From positions 1-64,000 of the forward strand of contig CAXKVF010000077.1 of NCBI GenBank assembly GCA_964057225.1: a DNA stretch of 64,000 nt, given 5' to 3'. Numbering within the stretch: the stretch's first letter is position 1; each line of letters opens with the position of its first letter. The position numbers and the translations under genes were made by a program. This document shows, piece after piece, positions 11,969 to 25,872 of this stretch. Under the pieces are notes generated by a model that saw only the letters and a list, made by a program, of their open reading frames with translations, ran no database searches and was not told the origin of the DNA. The DNA comes from Auanema rhodensis (lineage: Eukaryota; Nematoda; Chromadorea; Rhabditida; Rhabditidae).

Positions 11969-14432
11969 GTGTACATTTAATTAGCATAAATTAAAGTTCA
12001 CGTAAATTTCAAAGTCATGGTTACCATGCACCAATATCAATAAAAATTTGTTTTTAGACTAATATGGACATGGGGAATCTAATTTTGAAAACGGCATCTC
12101 TTTATCTTTCACGTGAAGCGAGTTACATACCAAGTGCACATCACGTGTACATTTAATTAGCATAAATTAAAGTTCACGTAAATTTCAAAGTCATGGTTAC
12201 CATGCACCAATATCAATAAAAATTTGTTTTTAGACTAATATGGACATGGGGAATCTAATTTTGAGAACCGCATCTCTTTATCTTTCACGTGAAGCGAGTT
12301 ACATACCAAGTGCACATCACGTGTACATTTAATTAGCATAAATTAAAGTTCACGTAAATTTCAAAGTCATGGTTACCATGTACCAATATCAATAAAAATT
12401 TGTTTTTAGACTAATATGGACATGGGGAATCTAATTTTGAAAACCGCATCTCTTTATCTTTCACGTGAAGCGAGTTACATACCAAGTGCACATCACGTGT
12501 ACATTTAATTAGCATAAATTAAAGTTCACGTAAATTTCAAAGTCATGGTTACCATGCACCAATATCAATAAAAATTTGTTTTTAGACTAATATGGACATG
12601 GGGAATCTAATTTTGAAAACCGCATCTCTTTATCTTTCACGTGAAGCGAGTTACATACCAAGTGCACATCACGTGTACATTTAATTAGCATAAATTTAAG
12701 TTCACGTAAATTTCAAAGTCATGGTTACCATGCACCAATATCAATAAAAATTTGTTTTTAGACTAATATGGACATGGGTAATCTAATTTTGAAAACCGCA
12801 TCTCTTTATCTTTCACGTGAAGCGAGTTACATACCAAGTGCACATCACGTGTACATTTAATTAGCATAAATTAAAGTTCACGTAAATTTCAAAGTCATGG
12901 TTACCATGCGCCAATATCAATAAAAATTTGTTTTTAGACTAATATGGACATGGGGAATCTAATTTTGAAAACCGCATCTCTTTATCTTTCACGTGAAGAG
13001 AGTTACATACCAAGTGCACATCACGTGTACATTTAATTAGCATAAATTAAAGTTCACGTAAATTTCAAAGTCATGGTTACCATGAACCAATATCAATAAA
13101 AATTTGTTTTTAGACTAATATGGACATGGGGAATCTAATTTTGAAAACCGCATCTCTTTATCTTTCACGTGAAGCGAGTTACATACCAAGTGCACATCAC
13201 GTGTACATTTAATTAGCATAAATTAAAGTTCACGTAAATTTCAAAGTCATGGTTACCATGCACCAATATCAATAAAAATTTGTTTTTAGACTAATATGGA
13301 CATGGGGAATCTAATTTTGAGAACCGCATCTCTTTATCTTTCACGTGAAGAGAGTTACATACCAAGTGCACATCACGTGTACATTTAATTAGCATAAATT
13401 AAAGTTCACATAAATTTCAAAGTCATGGTTACCATGAACCAATATCAATAAAAATTTGTTTTTAGACTAATATGGACATGGGGAATCTAATTTTGAAAAC
13501 CGCATCTCTTTATCTTTCACGTGAAGCGAGTTACATACCAAGTGCACATCACGTGTACATTTAATTAGCATAAATTAAAGTTCACGTAAATTTCAAAGTC
13601 ATGGTTACCATGAACCAATATCAATAAAAATTTGTTTTTAGACTAATATGGACATGGGGAATCTAATTTTGAAAACCGCATCTCTTTATCTTTCACGTGA
13701 AGCGAGTTACATACCAAGTGCACATCACGTGTACATTTAATTAGCATAAATTAAAGTTCACGTAAATTTCAAAGTCATGGTTACCATGAACCAATATCAA
13801 TAAAAATTTGTTTTTAGACTAATATGGACATGGGGAATCTAATTTTGAAAACCGCATCTCTTTATCTTTCACGTGAAACGAGTTACATACCAAGTGCACA
13901 TCACGTGTACATTTAAATAGCATAAATTAAAGTTCACGTAAATTTCAAAGTCATGGTTACCATGCACCAATATCAATAAAAATTTGTTTTTAGACTAATA
14001 TGGACATGGGGAATCTAATTTTGAAAACCGCATCTCTTTATCTTTCACGTGAAGCGAGTTACATACCAAGTGCACATCACGTGTACATTTAATTAGCATA
14101 AATTAAAGTTCACGTAAATTTCAAAGTCATGGTTACCATGCACCAATATCAATAAAAATTTGTTTTTAGACTAATATGGACATGGGGAATCTAATTTTGA
14201 AAACCGCATCTCTTTATCTTTCACGTGAAGCGAGTTACATACCAAGTGCACATCACGTGTACATTTAATTAGCATAAATTAAAGTTCACGTAAATTTCAA
14301 AGTCATGGTTACCATGCACCAATATCAATAAAAATTTGTTTTTAGACTAATATGGACATGGGGAATCTAATTTTGAAAACCGCATCTCTTTATCTTTCAC
14401 GTGAAGCGAGTTACATACCAAGTGCACATCAC
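11969..14432 (+). repeat. Partial, rearranged copy of the 20-mer HOR
   Basis: Starts with the ordered markers AACGGCATC (12091), TTGAGAACC, ATGTACC (12379) and CACC, which are the last four monomers of the 20-mer that follows. Then comes the hybrid monomer 12673-12848, followed by the types ATGCGCC/GAAGAGAG, AACC, GAGAACC/GAAGAGAG, CACATAAA (13405), AACC, GAAACGAG, TTTAAATAGC and two plain CACC monomers, up to the start of the first full 20-mer copy. Confidence 0.7.
12673..12848 (+). repeat. Hybrid monomer from unequal exchange
   Basis: Its left part carries TAAATTTAAG (12691) and CACC, as in monomer 14433-14608. Its right part carries GGGTAATC (12776), as in the next monomer, 14609-14784. 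The two neighbours have collapsed into one 176-bp unit, and distances to homologous markers downstream change from 30 to 31 monomers across it. This is the product expected from in-register unequal crossover or slippage that lost exactly one monomer. Confidence 0.75.
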
Positions 14433-17400
14433 GTGTACATTTAATTAGCATAAATTTAAGTTCACGTAAATTTCAAAGTCATGGTTACCATGCACCAATA
14501 TCAATAAAAATTTGTTTTTAGACTAATATGGACATGGGGGATCTAATTTTGAAAACCGCATCTCTTTATCTTTCACGTGAAGCGAGTTACATACCAAGTG
14601 CACATCACGTGTACATTTAATTAGCATAAATTAAAGTTCACGTAAATTTCAAAGTCATGGTTACCATGAACCAATATCAATAAAAATTTGTTTTTAGACT
14701 AATATGGACATGGGTAATCTAATTTTGAAAACCGCATCTCTTTATCTTTCACGTGAAGCGAGTTACATACCAAGTGCACATCACGTGTACATTTAATTAG
14801 CATAAATTAAAGTTCACGTAAATTTCAAAGTCATGGTTACCATGCGCCAATATCAATAAAAATTTGTTTTTAGACTAATATGGACATGGGGAATCTAATT
14901 TTGAAAACCGCATCTCTTTATCTTTCACGTGAAGAGAGTTACATACCAAGTGCACATCACGTGTACATTTAATTAGCATAAATTAAAGTTCACGTAAATT
15001 TCAAAGTCATGGTTACCATGAACCAATATCAATAAAAATTTGTTTTTAGACTAATATGGACATGGGGAATCTAATTTTGAAAACCGCATCTCTTTATCTT
15101 TCACGTGAAGCGAGTTACATACCAAGTGCACATCACGTGTACATTTAATTAGCATAAATTAAAGTTCACGTAAATTTCAAAGTCATGGTTACCATGCACC
15201 AATATCAATAAAAATTTGTTTTTAGACTAATATGGACATGGGGAATCTAATTTTGAGAACCGCATCTCTTTATCTTTCACGTGAAGAGAGTTACATACCA
15301 AGTGCACATCACGTGTACATTTAATTAGCATAAATTAAAGTTCACATAAATTTCAAAGTCATGGTTACCATGAACCAATATCAATAAAAATTTGTTTTTA
15401 GACTAATATGGACATGGGGAATCTAATTTTGAAAACCGCATCTCTTTATCTTTCACGTGAAGCGAGTTACATACCAAGTGCACATCACGTGTACATTTAA
15501 TTAGCATAAATTAAAGTTCACGTAAATTTCAAAGTCATGGTTACCATGAACCAATATCAATAAAAATTTGTTTTTAGACTAATATGGACATGGGGAATCT
15601 AATTTTGAAAACCGCATCTCTTTATCTTTCACGTGAAGCGAGTTACATACCAAGTGCACATCACGTGTACATTTAATTAGCATAAATTAAAGTTCACGTA
15701 AATTTCAAAGTCATGGTTACCATGAACCAATATCAATAAAAATTTGTTTTTAGACTAATATGGACATGGGGAATCTAATTTTGAAAACCGCATCTCTTTA
15801 TCTTTCACGTGAAACGAGTTACATACCAAGTGCACATCACGTGTACATTTAAATAGCATAAATTAAAGTTCACGTAAATTTCAAAGTCATGGTTACCATG
15901 CACCAATATCAATAAAAATTTGTTTTTAGACTAATATGGACATGGGGAATCTAATTTTGAAAACCGCATCTCTTTATCTTTCACGTGAAGCGAGTTACAT
16001 ACCAAGTGCACATCACGTGTACATTTAATTAGCATAAATTAAAGTTCACGTAAAATTCAAAGTCATGGTTACCATGCACCAATATCAATAAAAATTTGTT
16101 TTCAGACTAATATGGACATGGGGAATCTAATTTTGAAAACCGCATCTCTTTATCTTTCACGTGAAGCGAGTTACATACCAAGTGCACATCACGTGTACAT
16201 TTAATTAGCATAAATTAAAGTTCACGTAAATTTCAAAGTCATGGTTACCATGAACCAATATCAATAAAAATTTGTTTTTAGACTAATATGGACATGGGGA
16301 ATCTAATTTTGAAAACCGCATCTCTTTATCTTTCACGTGAAGCGAGTTACATACCAAGTGCACATCACGTGTACATTTAATTAGCATAAATTAAAGTTCA
16401 CGTAAATTTCAAAGTCATGGTTACCATGAACCAATATCAATAAAAATTTGTTTTTTGACTAATATGGACATGGGGAATCTAATTTTGAAAACCGCATCTC
16501 TTTATCTTTCACGTGAAGCGAGTTACATACCAAGTGCACATCACGTGTACATTTAATTAGCATAAATTAAAGTTCACGTAAATTTCAAAGTCATGGTTAC
16601 CATGAAGCAATATCAATAAAAATTTGTTTTTAGACTAATATGGACATGGGGAATCTAATTTTGAAAACCGCATCTCTTTATCTTTCACGTGAAGCGAGTT
16701 ACATACCAAGTGCACATCACGTGTACATTTAATTAGCATAAATTAAAGTTCACGTAAATTTTAAAGTCATGGTTACCATGAACCAATATCAATAAAAATT
16801 TGTTTTTAGACTAATATGGACATGGGGAATCTAATTTTGAAAACCGCATCTCTTTATCTTTCACGTGAAGCGAGTTACATACCAAGTGCACATCACGTGT
16901 ACATTTAATTAGCATAAATTAAAGTTCACGTAAATTTCAAAGTCATGGTTACCATGAAGCAATATCAATAAAAATTTGTTTTTAGACTAATATGGACATG
17001 GGGAATCTAATTTTGAAAACCGCATCTCTTTATCTTTCACGTGAAGCGAGTTACATACCAAGTGCACATCACGTGTACATTTAATTAGCATAAATTAAAG
17101 TTCACGTAAATTTCAAAGTCATGGTTACCATGAACCAATATCAATAAAAATTTGTTTTTAGACTAATATGGACATGGGGAATCTAATTTTGAAAACCGCA
17201 TCTCTTTATCTTTCACGTGAAGCGAGTTACATACCAAGTGCACATCACGTGTACATTTAATTAGCATAAATTAAAGTTCACGTAAATTTCAAAGTCATGG
17301 TTACCATGCACCAATATCAATAAAAATTTGTTTTTAGACTAATATGGACATGGGGAATCTAATTTTGAAAACGGCATCTCTTTATCTTTCACGTGAAGCG

Positions 17401-20400
17401 AGTTACATACCAAGTGCACATCACGTGTACATTTAATTAGCATAAATTAAAGTTCACGTAAATTTCAAAGTCATGGTTACCATGCACCAATATCAATAAA
17501 AATTTGTTTTTAGACTAATATGGACATGGGGAATCTAATTTTGAGAACCGCATCTCTTTATCTTTCACGTGAAGCGAGTTACATACCAAGTGCACATCAC
17601 GTGTACATTTAATTAGCATAAATTAAAGTTCACGTAAATTTCAAAGTCATGGTTACCATGTACCAATATCAATAAAAATTTGTTTTTAGACTAATATGGA
17701 CATGGGGAATCTAATTTTGAAAACCGCATCTCTTTATCTTTCACGTGAAGCGAGTTACATACCAAGTGCACATCACGTGTACATTTAATTAGCATAAATT
17801 AAAGTTCACGTAAATTTCAAAGTCATGGTTACCATGCACCAATATCAATAAAAATTTGTTTTTAGACTAATATGGACATGGGGAATCTAATTTTGAAAAC
17901 CGCATCTCTTTATCTTTCACGTGAAGCGAGTTACATACCAAGTGCACATCACGTGTACATTTAATTAGCATAAATTTAAGTTCACGTAAATTTCAAAGTC
18001 ATGGTTACCATGCACCAATATCAATAAAAATTTGTTTTTAGACTAATATGGACATGGGGGATCTAATTTTGAAAACCGCATCTCTTTATCTTTCACGTGA
18101 AGCGAGTTACATACCAAGTGCACATCACGTGTACATTTAATTAGCATAAATTAAAGTTCACGTAAATTTCAAAGTCATGGTTACCATGAACCAATATCAA
18201 TAAAAATTTGTTTTTAGACTAATATGGACATGGGTAATCTAATTTTGAAAACCGCATCTCTTTATCTTTCACGTGAAGCGAGTTACATACCAAGTGCACA
18301 TCACGTGTACATTTAATTAGCATAAATTAAAGTTCACGTAAATTTCAAAGTCATGGTTACCATGCGCCAATATCAATAAAAATTTGTTTTTAGACTAATA
18401 TGGACATGGGGAATCTAATTTTGAAAACCGCATCTCTTTATCTTTCACGTGAAGAGAGTTACATACCAAGTGCACATCACGTGTACATTTAATTAGCATA
18501 AATTAAAGTTCACGTAAATTTCAAAGTCATGGTTACCATGAACCAATATCAATAAAAATTTGTTTTTAGACTAATATGGACATGGGGAATCTAATTTTGA
18601 AAACCGCATCTCTTTATCTTTCACGTGAAGCGAGTTACATACCAAGTGCACATCACGTGTACATTTAATTAGCATAAATTAAAGTTCACGTAAATTTCAA
18701 AGTCATGGTTACCATGCACCAATATCAATAAAAATTTGTTTTTAGACTAATATGGACATGGGGAATCTAATTTTGAGAACCGCATCTCTTTATCTTTCAC
18801 GTGAAGAGAGTTACATACCAAGTGCACATCACGTGTACATTTAATTAGCATAAATTAAAGTTCACATAAATTTCAAAGTCATGGTTACCATGAACCAATA
18901 TCAATAAAAATTTGTTTTTAGACTAATATGGACATGGGGAATCTAATTTTGAAAACCGCATCTCTTTATCTTTCACGTGAAGCGAGTTACATACCAAGTG
19001 CACATCACGTGTACATTTAATTAGCATAAATTAAAGTTCACGTAAATTTCAAAGTCATGGTTACCATGAACCAATATCAATAAAAATTTGTTTTTAGACT
19101 AATATGGACATGGGGAATCTAATTTTGAAAACCGCATCTCTTTATCTTTCACGTGAAGCGAGTTACATACCAAGTGCACATCACGTGTACATTTAATTAG
19201 CATAAATTAAAGTTCACGTAAATTTCAAAGTCATGGTTACCATGAACCAATATCAATAAAAATTTGTTTTTAGACTAATATGGACATGGGGAATCTAATT
19301 TTGAAAACCGCATCTCTTTATCTTTCACGTGAAACGAGTTACATACCAAGTGCACATCACGTGTACATTTAAATAGCATAAATTAAAGTTCACGTAAATT
19401 TCAAAGTCATGGTTACCATGCACCAATATCAATAAAAATTTGTTTTTAGACTAATATGGACATGGGGAATCTAATTTTGAAAACCGCATCTCTTTATCTT
19501 TCACGTGAAGCGAGTTACATACCAAGTGCACATCACGTGTACATTTAATTAGCATGAATTAAAGTTCACGTAAAATTCAAAGTCATGGTTACCATGCACC
19601 AATATCAATAAAAATTTGTTTTCAGACTAATATGGACATGGGGAATCTAATTTTGAAAACCGCATCTCTTTATCTTTCACGTGAAGCGAGTTACATACCA
19701 AGTGCACATCACGTGTACATTTAATTAGCATAAATTAAAGTTCACGTAAATTTCAAAGTCATGGTTACCATGAACCAATATCAATAAAAATTTGTTTTTA
19801 GACTAATATGGACATGGGGAATCTAATTTTGAAAACCGCATCTCTTTATCTTTCACGTGAAGCGAGTTACATACCAAGTGCACATCACGTGTACATTTAA
19901 TTAGCATAAATTAAAGTTCACGTAAATTTCAAAGTCATGGTTACCATGAACCAATATCAATAAAAATTTGTTTTTTGACTAATATGGACATGGGGAATCT
20001 AATTTTGAAAACCGCATCTCTTTATCTTTCACGTGAAGCGAGTTACATACCAAGTGCACATCACGTGTACATTTAATTAGCATAAATTAAAGTTCACGTA
20101 AATTTCAAAGTCATGGTTACCATGAAGCAATATCAATAAAAATTTGTTTTTAGACTAATATGGACATGGGGAATCTAATTTTGAAAACCGCATCTCTTTA
20201 TCTTTCACGTGAAGAGAGTTACATACCAAGTGCACATCACGTGTACATTTAATTAGCATAAATTAAAGTTCACGTAAATTTCAAAGTCATGGTTACCATG
20301 CACCAATATCAATAAAAATTTGTTTTTAGACTAATATGGACATGGGGAATCTAATTTTGAGAACCGCATCTCTTTATCTTTCACGTGAAGAGAGTTACAT

Positions 20401-23400
20401 ACCAAGTGCACATCACGTGTACATTTAATTAGCATAAATTAAAGTTCACATAAATTTCAAAGTCATGGTTACCATGAACCAATATCAATAAAAATTTGTT
20501 TTTAGACTAATATGGACATGGGGAATCTAATTTTGAAAACCGCATCTCTTTATCTTTCACGTGAAGCGAGTTACATACCAAGTGCACATCACGTGTACAT
20601 TTAATTAGCATAAATTAAAGTTCACGTAAATTTCAAAGTCATGGTTACCATGAACCAATATCAATAAAAATTTGTTTTTAGACTAATATGGACATGGGGA
20701 ATCTAATTTTGAAAACCGCATCTCTTTATCTTTCACGTGAAGCGAGTTACATACCAAGTGCACATCACGTGTACATTTAATTAGCATAAATTAAAGTTCA
20801 CGTAAATTTCAAAGTCATGGTTACCATGAACCAATATCAATAAAAATTTGTTTTTAGACTAATATGGACATGGGGAATCTAATTTTGAAAACCGCATCTC
20901 TTTATCTTTCACGTGAAACGAGTTACATACCAAGTGCACATCACGTGTACATTTAAATAGCATAAATTAAAGTTCACGTAAATTTCAAAGTCATGGTTAC
21001 CATGCACCAATATCAATAAAAATTTGTTTTTAGACTAATATGGACATGGGGAATCTAATTTTGAAAACCGCATCTCTTTATCTTTCACGTGAAGCGAGTT
21101 ACATACCAAGTGCACATCACGTGTACATTTAATTAGCATAAATTAAAGTTCACGTAAAATTCAAAGTCATGGTTACCATGCACCAATATCAATAAAAATT
21201 TGTTTTCAGACTAATATGGACATGGGGAATCTAATTTTGAAAACCGCATCTCTTTATCTTTCACGTGAAGCGAGTTACATACCAAGTGCACATCACGTGT
21301 ACATTTAATTAGCATAAATTAAAGTTCACGTAAATTTCAAAGTCATGGTTACCATGAACCAATATCAATAAAAATTTGTTTTTAGACTAATATGGACATG
21401 GGGAATCTAATTTTGAAAACCGCATCTCTTTATCTTTCACGTGAAGCGAGTTACATACCAAGTGCACATCACGTGTACATTTAATTAGCATAAATTAAAG
21501 TTCACGTAAATTTCAAAGTCATGGTTACCATGAACCAATATCAATAAAAATTTGTTTTTTGACTAATATGGACATGGGGAATCTAATTTTGAAAACCGCA
21601 TCTCTTTATCTTTCACGTGAAGCGAGTTACATACCAAGTGCACATCACGTGTACATTTAATTAGCATAAATTAAAGTTCACGTAAATTTCAAAGTCATGG
21701 TTACCATGAAGCAATATCAATAAAAATTTGTTTTTAGACTAATATGGACATGGGGAATCTAATTTTGAAAACCGCATCTCTTTATCTTTCACGTGAAGCG
21801 AGTTACATACCAAGTGCACATCACGTGTACATTTAATTAGCATAAATTAAAGTTCACGTAAATTTTAAAGTCATGGTTACCATGAACCAATATCAATAAA
21901 AATTTGTTTTTAGACTAATATGGACATGGGGAATCTAATTTTGAAAACCGCATCTCTTTATCTTTCACGTGAAGCGAGTTACATACCAAGTGCACATCAC
22001 GTGTACATTTAATTAGCATAAATTAAAGTTCACGTAAATTTCAAAGTCATGGTTACCATGAAGCAATATCAATAAAAATTTGTTTTTAGACTAATATGGA
22101 CATGGGGAATCTAATTTTGAAAACCGCATCTCTTTATCTTTCACGTGAAGCGAGTTACATACCAAGTGCACATCACGTGTACATTTAATTAGCATAAATT
22201 AAAGTTCACGTAAATTTCAAAGTCATGGTTACCATGAACCAATATCAATAAAAATTTGTTTTTAGACTAATATGGACATGGGGAATCTAATTTTGAAAAC
22301 CGCATCTCTTTATCTTTCACGTGAAGCGAGTTACATACCAAGTGCACATCACGTGTACATTTAATTAGCATAAATTAAAGTTCACGTAAATTTCAAAGTC
22401 ATGGTTACCATGCACCAATATCAATAAAAATTTGTTTTTAGACTAATATGGACATGGGGAATCTAATTTTGAAAACGGCATCTCTTTATCTTTCACGTGA
22501 AGCGAGTTACATACCAAGTGCACATCACGTGTACATTTAATTAGCATAAATTAAAGTTCACGTAAATTTCAAAGTCATGGTTACCATGCACCAATATCAA
22601 TAAAAATTTGTTTTTAGACTAATATGGACATGGGGAATCTAATTTTGAGAACCGCATCTCTTTATCTTTCACGTGAAGCGAGTTACATACCAAGTGCACA
22701 TCACGTGTACATTTAATTAGCATAAATTAAAGTTCACGTAAATTTCAAAGTCATGGTTACCATGTACCAATATCAATAAAAATTTGTTTTTAGACTAATA
22801 TGGACATGGGGAATCTAATTTTGAAAACCGCATCTCTTTATCTTTCACGTGAAGCGAGTTACATACCAAGTGCACATCACGTGTACATTTAATTAGCATA
22901 AATTAAAGTTCACGTAAATTTCAAAGTCATGGTTACCATGCACCAATATCAATAAAAATTTGTTTTTAGACTAATATGGACATGGGGAATCTAATTTTGA
23001 AAACCGCATCTCTTTATCTTTCACGTGAAGCGAGTTACATACCAAGTGCACATCACGTGTACATTTAATTAGCATAAATTTAAGTTCACGTAAATTTCAA
23101 AGTCATGGTTACCATGCACCAATATCAATAAAAATTTGTTTTTAGACTAATATGGACATGGGGGATCTAATTTTGAAAACCGCATCTCTTTATCTTTCAC
23201 GTGAAGCGAGTTACATACCAAGTGCACATCACGTGTACATTTAATTAGCATAAATTAAAGTTCACGTAAATTTCAAAGTCATGGTTACCATGAACCAATA
23301 TCAATAAAAATTTGTTTTTAGACTAATATGGACATGGGTAATCTAATTTTGAAAACCGCATCTCTTTATCTTTCACGTGAAGCGAGTTACATACCAAGTG

Positions 23401-25872
23401 CACATCACGTGTACATTTAATTAGCATAAATTAAAGTTCACGTAAATTTCAAAGTCATGGTTACCATGCGCCAATATCAATAAAAATTTGTTTTTAGACT
23501 AATATGGACATGGGGAATCTAATTTTGAAAACCGCATCTCTTTATCTTTCACGTGAAGAGAGTTACATACCAAGTGCACATCACGTGTACATTTAATTAG
23601 CATAAATTAAAGTTCACGTAAATTTCAAAGTCATGGTTACCATGAACCAATATCAATAAAAATTTGTTTTTAGACTAATATGGACATGGGGAATCTAATT
23701 TTGAAAACCGCATCTCTTTATCTTTCACGTGAAGCGAGTTACATACCAAGTGCACATCACGTGTACATTTAATTAGCATAAATTAAAGTTCACGTAAATT
23801 TCAAAGTCATGGTTACCATGCACCAATATCAATAAAAATTTGTTTTTAGACTAATATGGACATGGGGAATCTAATTTTGAGAACCGCATCTCTTTATCTT
23901 TCACGTGAAGAGAGTTACATACCAAGTGCACATCACGTGTACATTTAATTAGCATAAATTAAAGTTCACATAAATTTCAAAGTCATGGTTACCATGAACC
24001 AATATCAATAAAAATTTGTTTTTAGACTAATATGGACATGGGGAATCTAATTTTGAAAACCGCATCTCTTTATCTTTCACGTGAAGCGAGTTACATACCA
24101 AGTGCACATCACGTGTACATTTAATTAGCATAAATTAAAGTTCACGTAAATTTCAAAGTCATGGTTACCATGAACCAATATCAATAAAAATTTGTTTTTA
24201 GACTAATATGGACATGGGGAATCTAATTTTGAAAACCGCATCTCTTTATCTTTCACGTGAAGCGAGTTACATACCAAGTGCACATCACGTGTACATTTAA
24301 TTAGCATAAATTAAAGTTCACGTAAATTTCAAAGTCATGGTTACCATGAACCAATATCAATAAAAATTTGTTTTTAGACTAATATGGACATGGGGAATCT
24401 AATTTTGAAAACCGCATCTCTTTATCTTTCACGTGAAACGAGTTACATACCAAGTGCACATCACGTGTACATTTAAATAGCATAAATTAAAGTTCACGTA
24501 AATTTCAAAGTCATGGTTACCATGCACCAATATCAATAAAAATTTGTTTTTAGACTAATATGGACATGGGGAATCTAATTTTGAAAACCGCATCTCTTTA
24601 TCTTTCACGTGAAGCGAGTTACATACCAAGTGCACATCACGTGTACATTTAATTAGCATAAATTAAAGTTCACGTAAAATTCAAAGTCATGGTTACCATG
24701 CACCAATATCAATAAAAATTTGTTTTCAGACTAATATGGACATGGGGAATCTAATTTTGAAAACCGCATCTCTTAATCTTTCACGTGAAGCGAGTTACAT
24801 ACCAAGTGCACATCACGTGTACATTTAATTAGCATAAATTAAAGTTCACGTAAATTTCAAAGTCATGGTTACCATGAACCAATATCAATAAAAATTTGTT
24901 TTTAGACTAATATGGACATGGGGAATCTAATTTTGAAAACCGCATCTCTTTATCTTTCACGTGAAGCGAGTTACATACCAAGTGCACATCACGTGTACAT
25001 TTAATTAGCATAAATTAAAGTTCACGTAAATTTCAAAGTCATGGTTACCATGAACCAATATCAATAAAAATTTGTTTTTAGACTAATATGGACATGGGGA
25101 ATCTAATTTTGAAAACCGCATCTCTTTATCTTTCACGTGAAGCGAGTTACATACCAAGTGCACATCACGTGTACATTTAAATAGCATAAATTAAAGTTCA
25201 CGTAAATTTCAAAGTCATGGTTACCATGCACCAATATCAATAAAAATTTGTTTTTAGACTAATATGGACATGGGGAATCTAATTTTGAAAACCGCATCTC
25301 TTTATCTTTCACGTGAAGCGAGTTACATACCAAGTGCACATCACGTGTACATTTAATTAGCATAAATTAAAGTTCACGTAAAATTCAAAGTCATGGTTAC
25401 CATGCACCAATATCAATAAAAATTTGTTTTCAGACTAATATGGACATGGGGAATCTAATTTTGAAAACCGCATCTCTTTATCTTTCACGTGAAGCGAGTT
25501 ACATACCAAGTGCACATCACGTGTACATTTAATTAGCATAAATTAAAGTTCACGTAAATTTCAAAGTCATGGTTACCATGAACCAATATCAATAAAAATT
25601 TGTTTTTAGACTAATATGGACATGGGGAATCTAATTTTGAAAACCGCATCTCTTTATCTTTCACGTGAAGCGAGTTACATACCAAGTGCACATCACGTGT
25701 ACATTTAATTAGCATAAATTAAAGTTCACGTAAATTTCAAAGTCATGGTTACCATGAACCAATATCAATAAAAATTTGTTTTTAGACTAATATGGACATG
25801 GGGAATCTAATTTTGAAAACCGCATCTCTTTATCTTTCACGTGAAGCGAGTTACATACCAAGTGCACATCAC
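14433..25872 (+). repeat. 20-monomer HOR family (3520 bp) with an internal 9-mer expansion
   Basis: Copy 1 (14433-17952) has 20 ordered types, including TAAATTTAAG/GGGGGATC, GGGTAATC, ATGCGCC, GAGAACC/GAAGAGAG, CACATAAA, GAAACGAG, TTTAAATAGC, TTTTCAG, TTTTTTGAC, TTTTAAAG, AACGGCATC and ATGTACC. Copy 2 (17953-23056) repeats them, but nine monomers are duplicated internally: CACATAAA at 18861 and 20445, and TTTTTTGAC at 19971 and about 21555, all 1584 bp apart. Copy 2 is therefore 29 monomers long. Copy 3 (from 23057) is incomplete and ends in a 4-monomer duplication (24465-25168 and 25169-25872, TTTAAATAGC then TTTTCAG). Marker spacings of 3520 and 5104 bp are exact multiples of 176. Confidence 0.85.
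20065..20240 (+). repeat. Hybrid-like monomer at the 9-mer expansion boundary
   Basis: The left half has AAGC, as in the monomer that follows TTTTTTGAC in copy 1. The right half has GAAGAGAG, a marker of monomers about ten positions earlier. It is followed by the GAGAACC/GAAGAGAG type, where the internal duplication begins. A simple two-parent crossover does not explain the next monomer exactly, because one AACC unit is missing, so a second loss or a conversion is needed. Confidence 0.55.
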
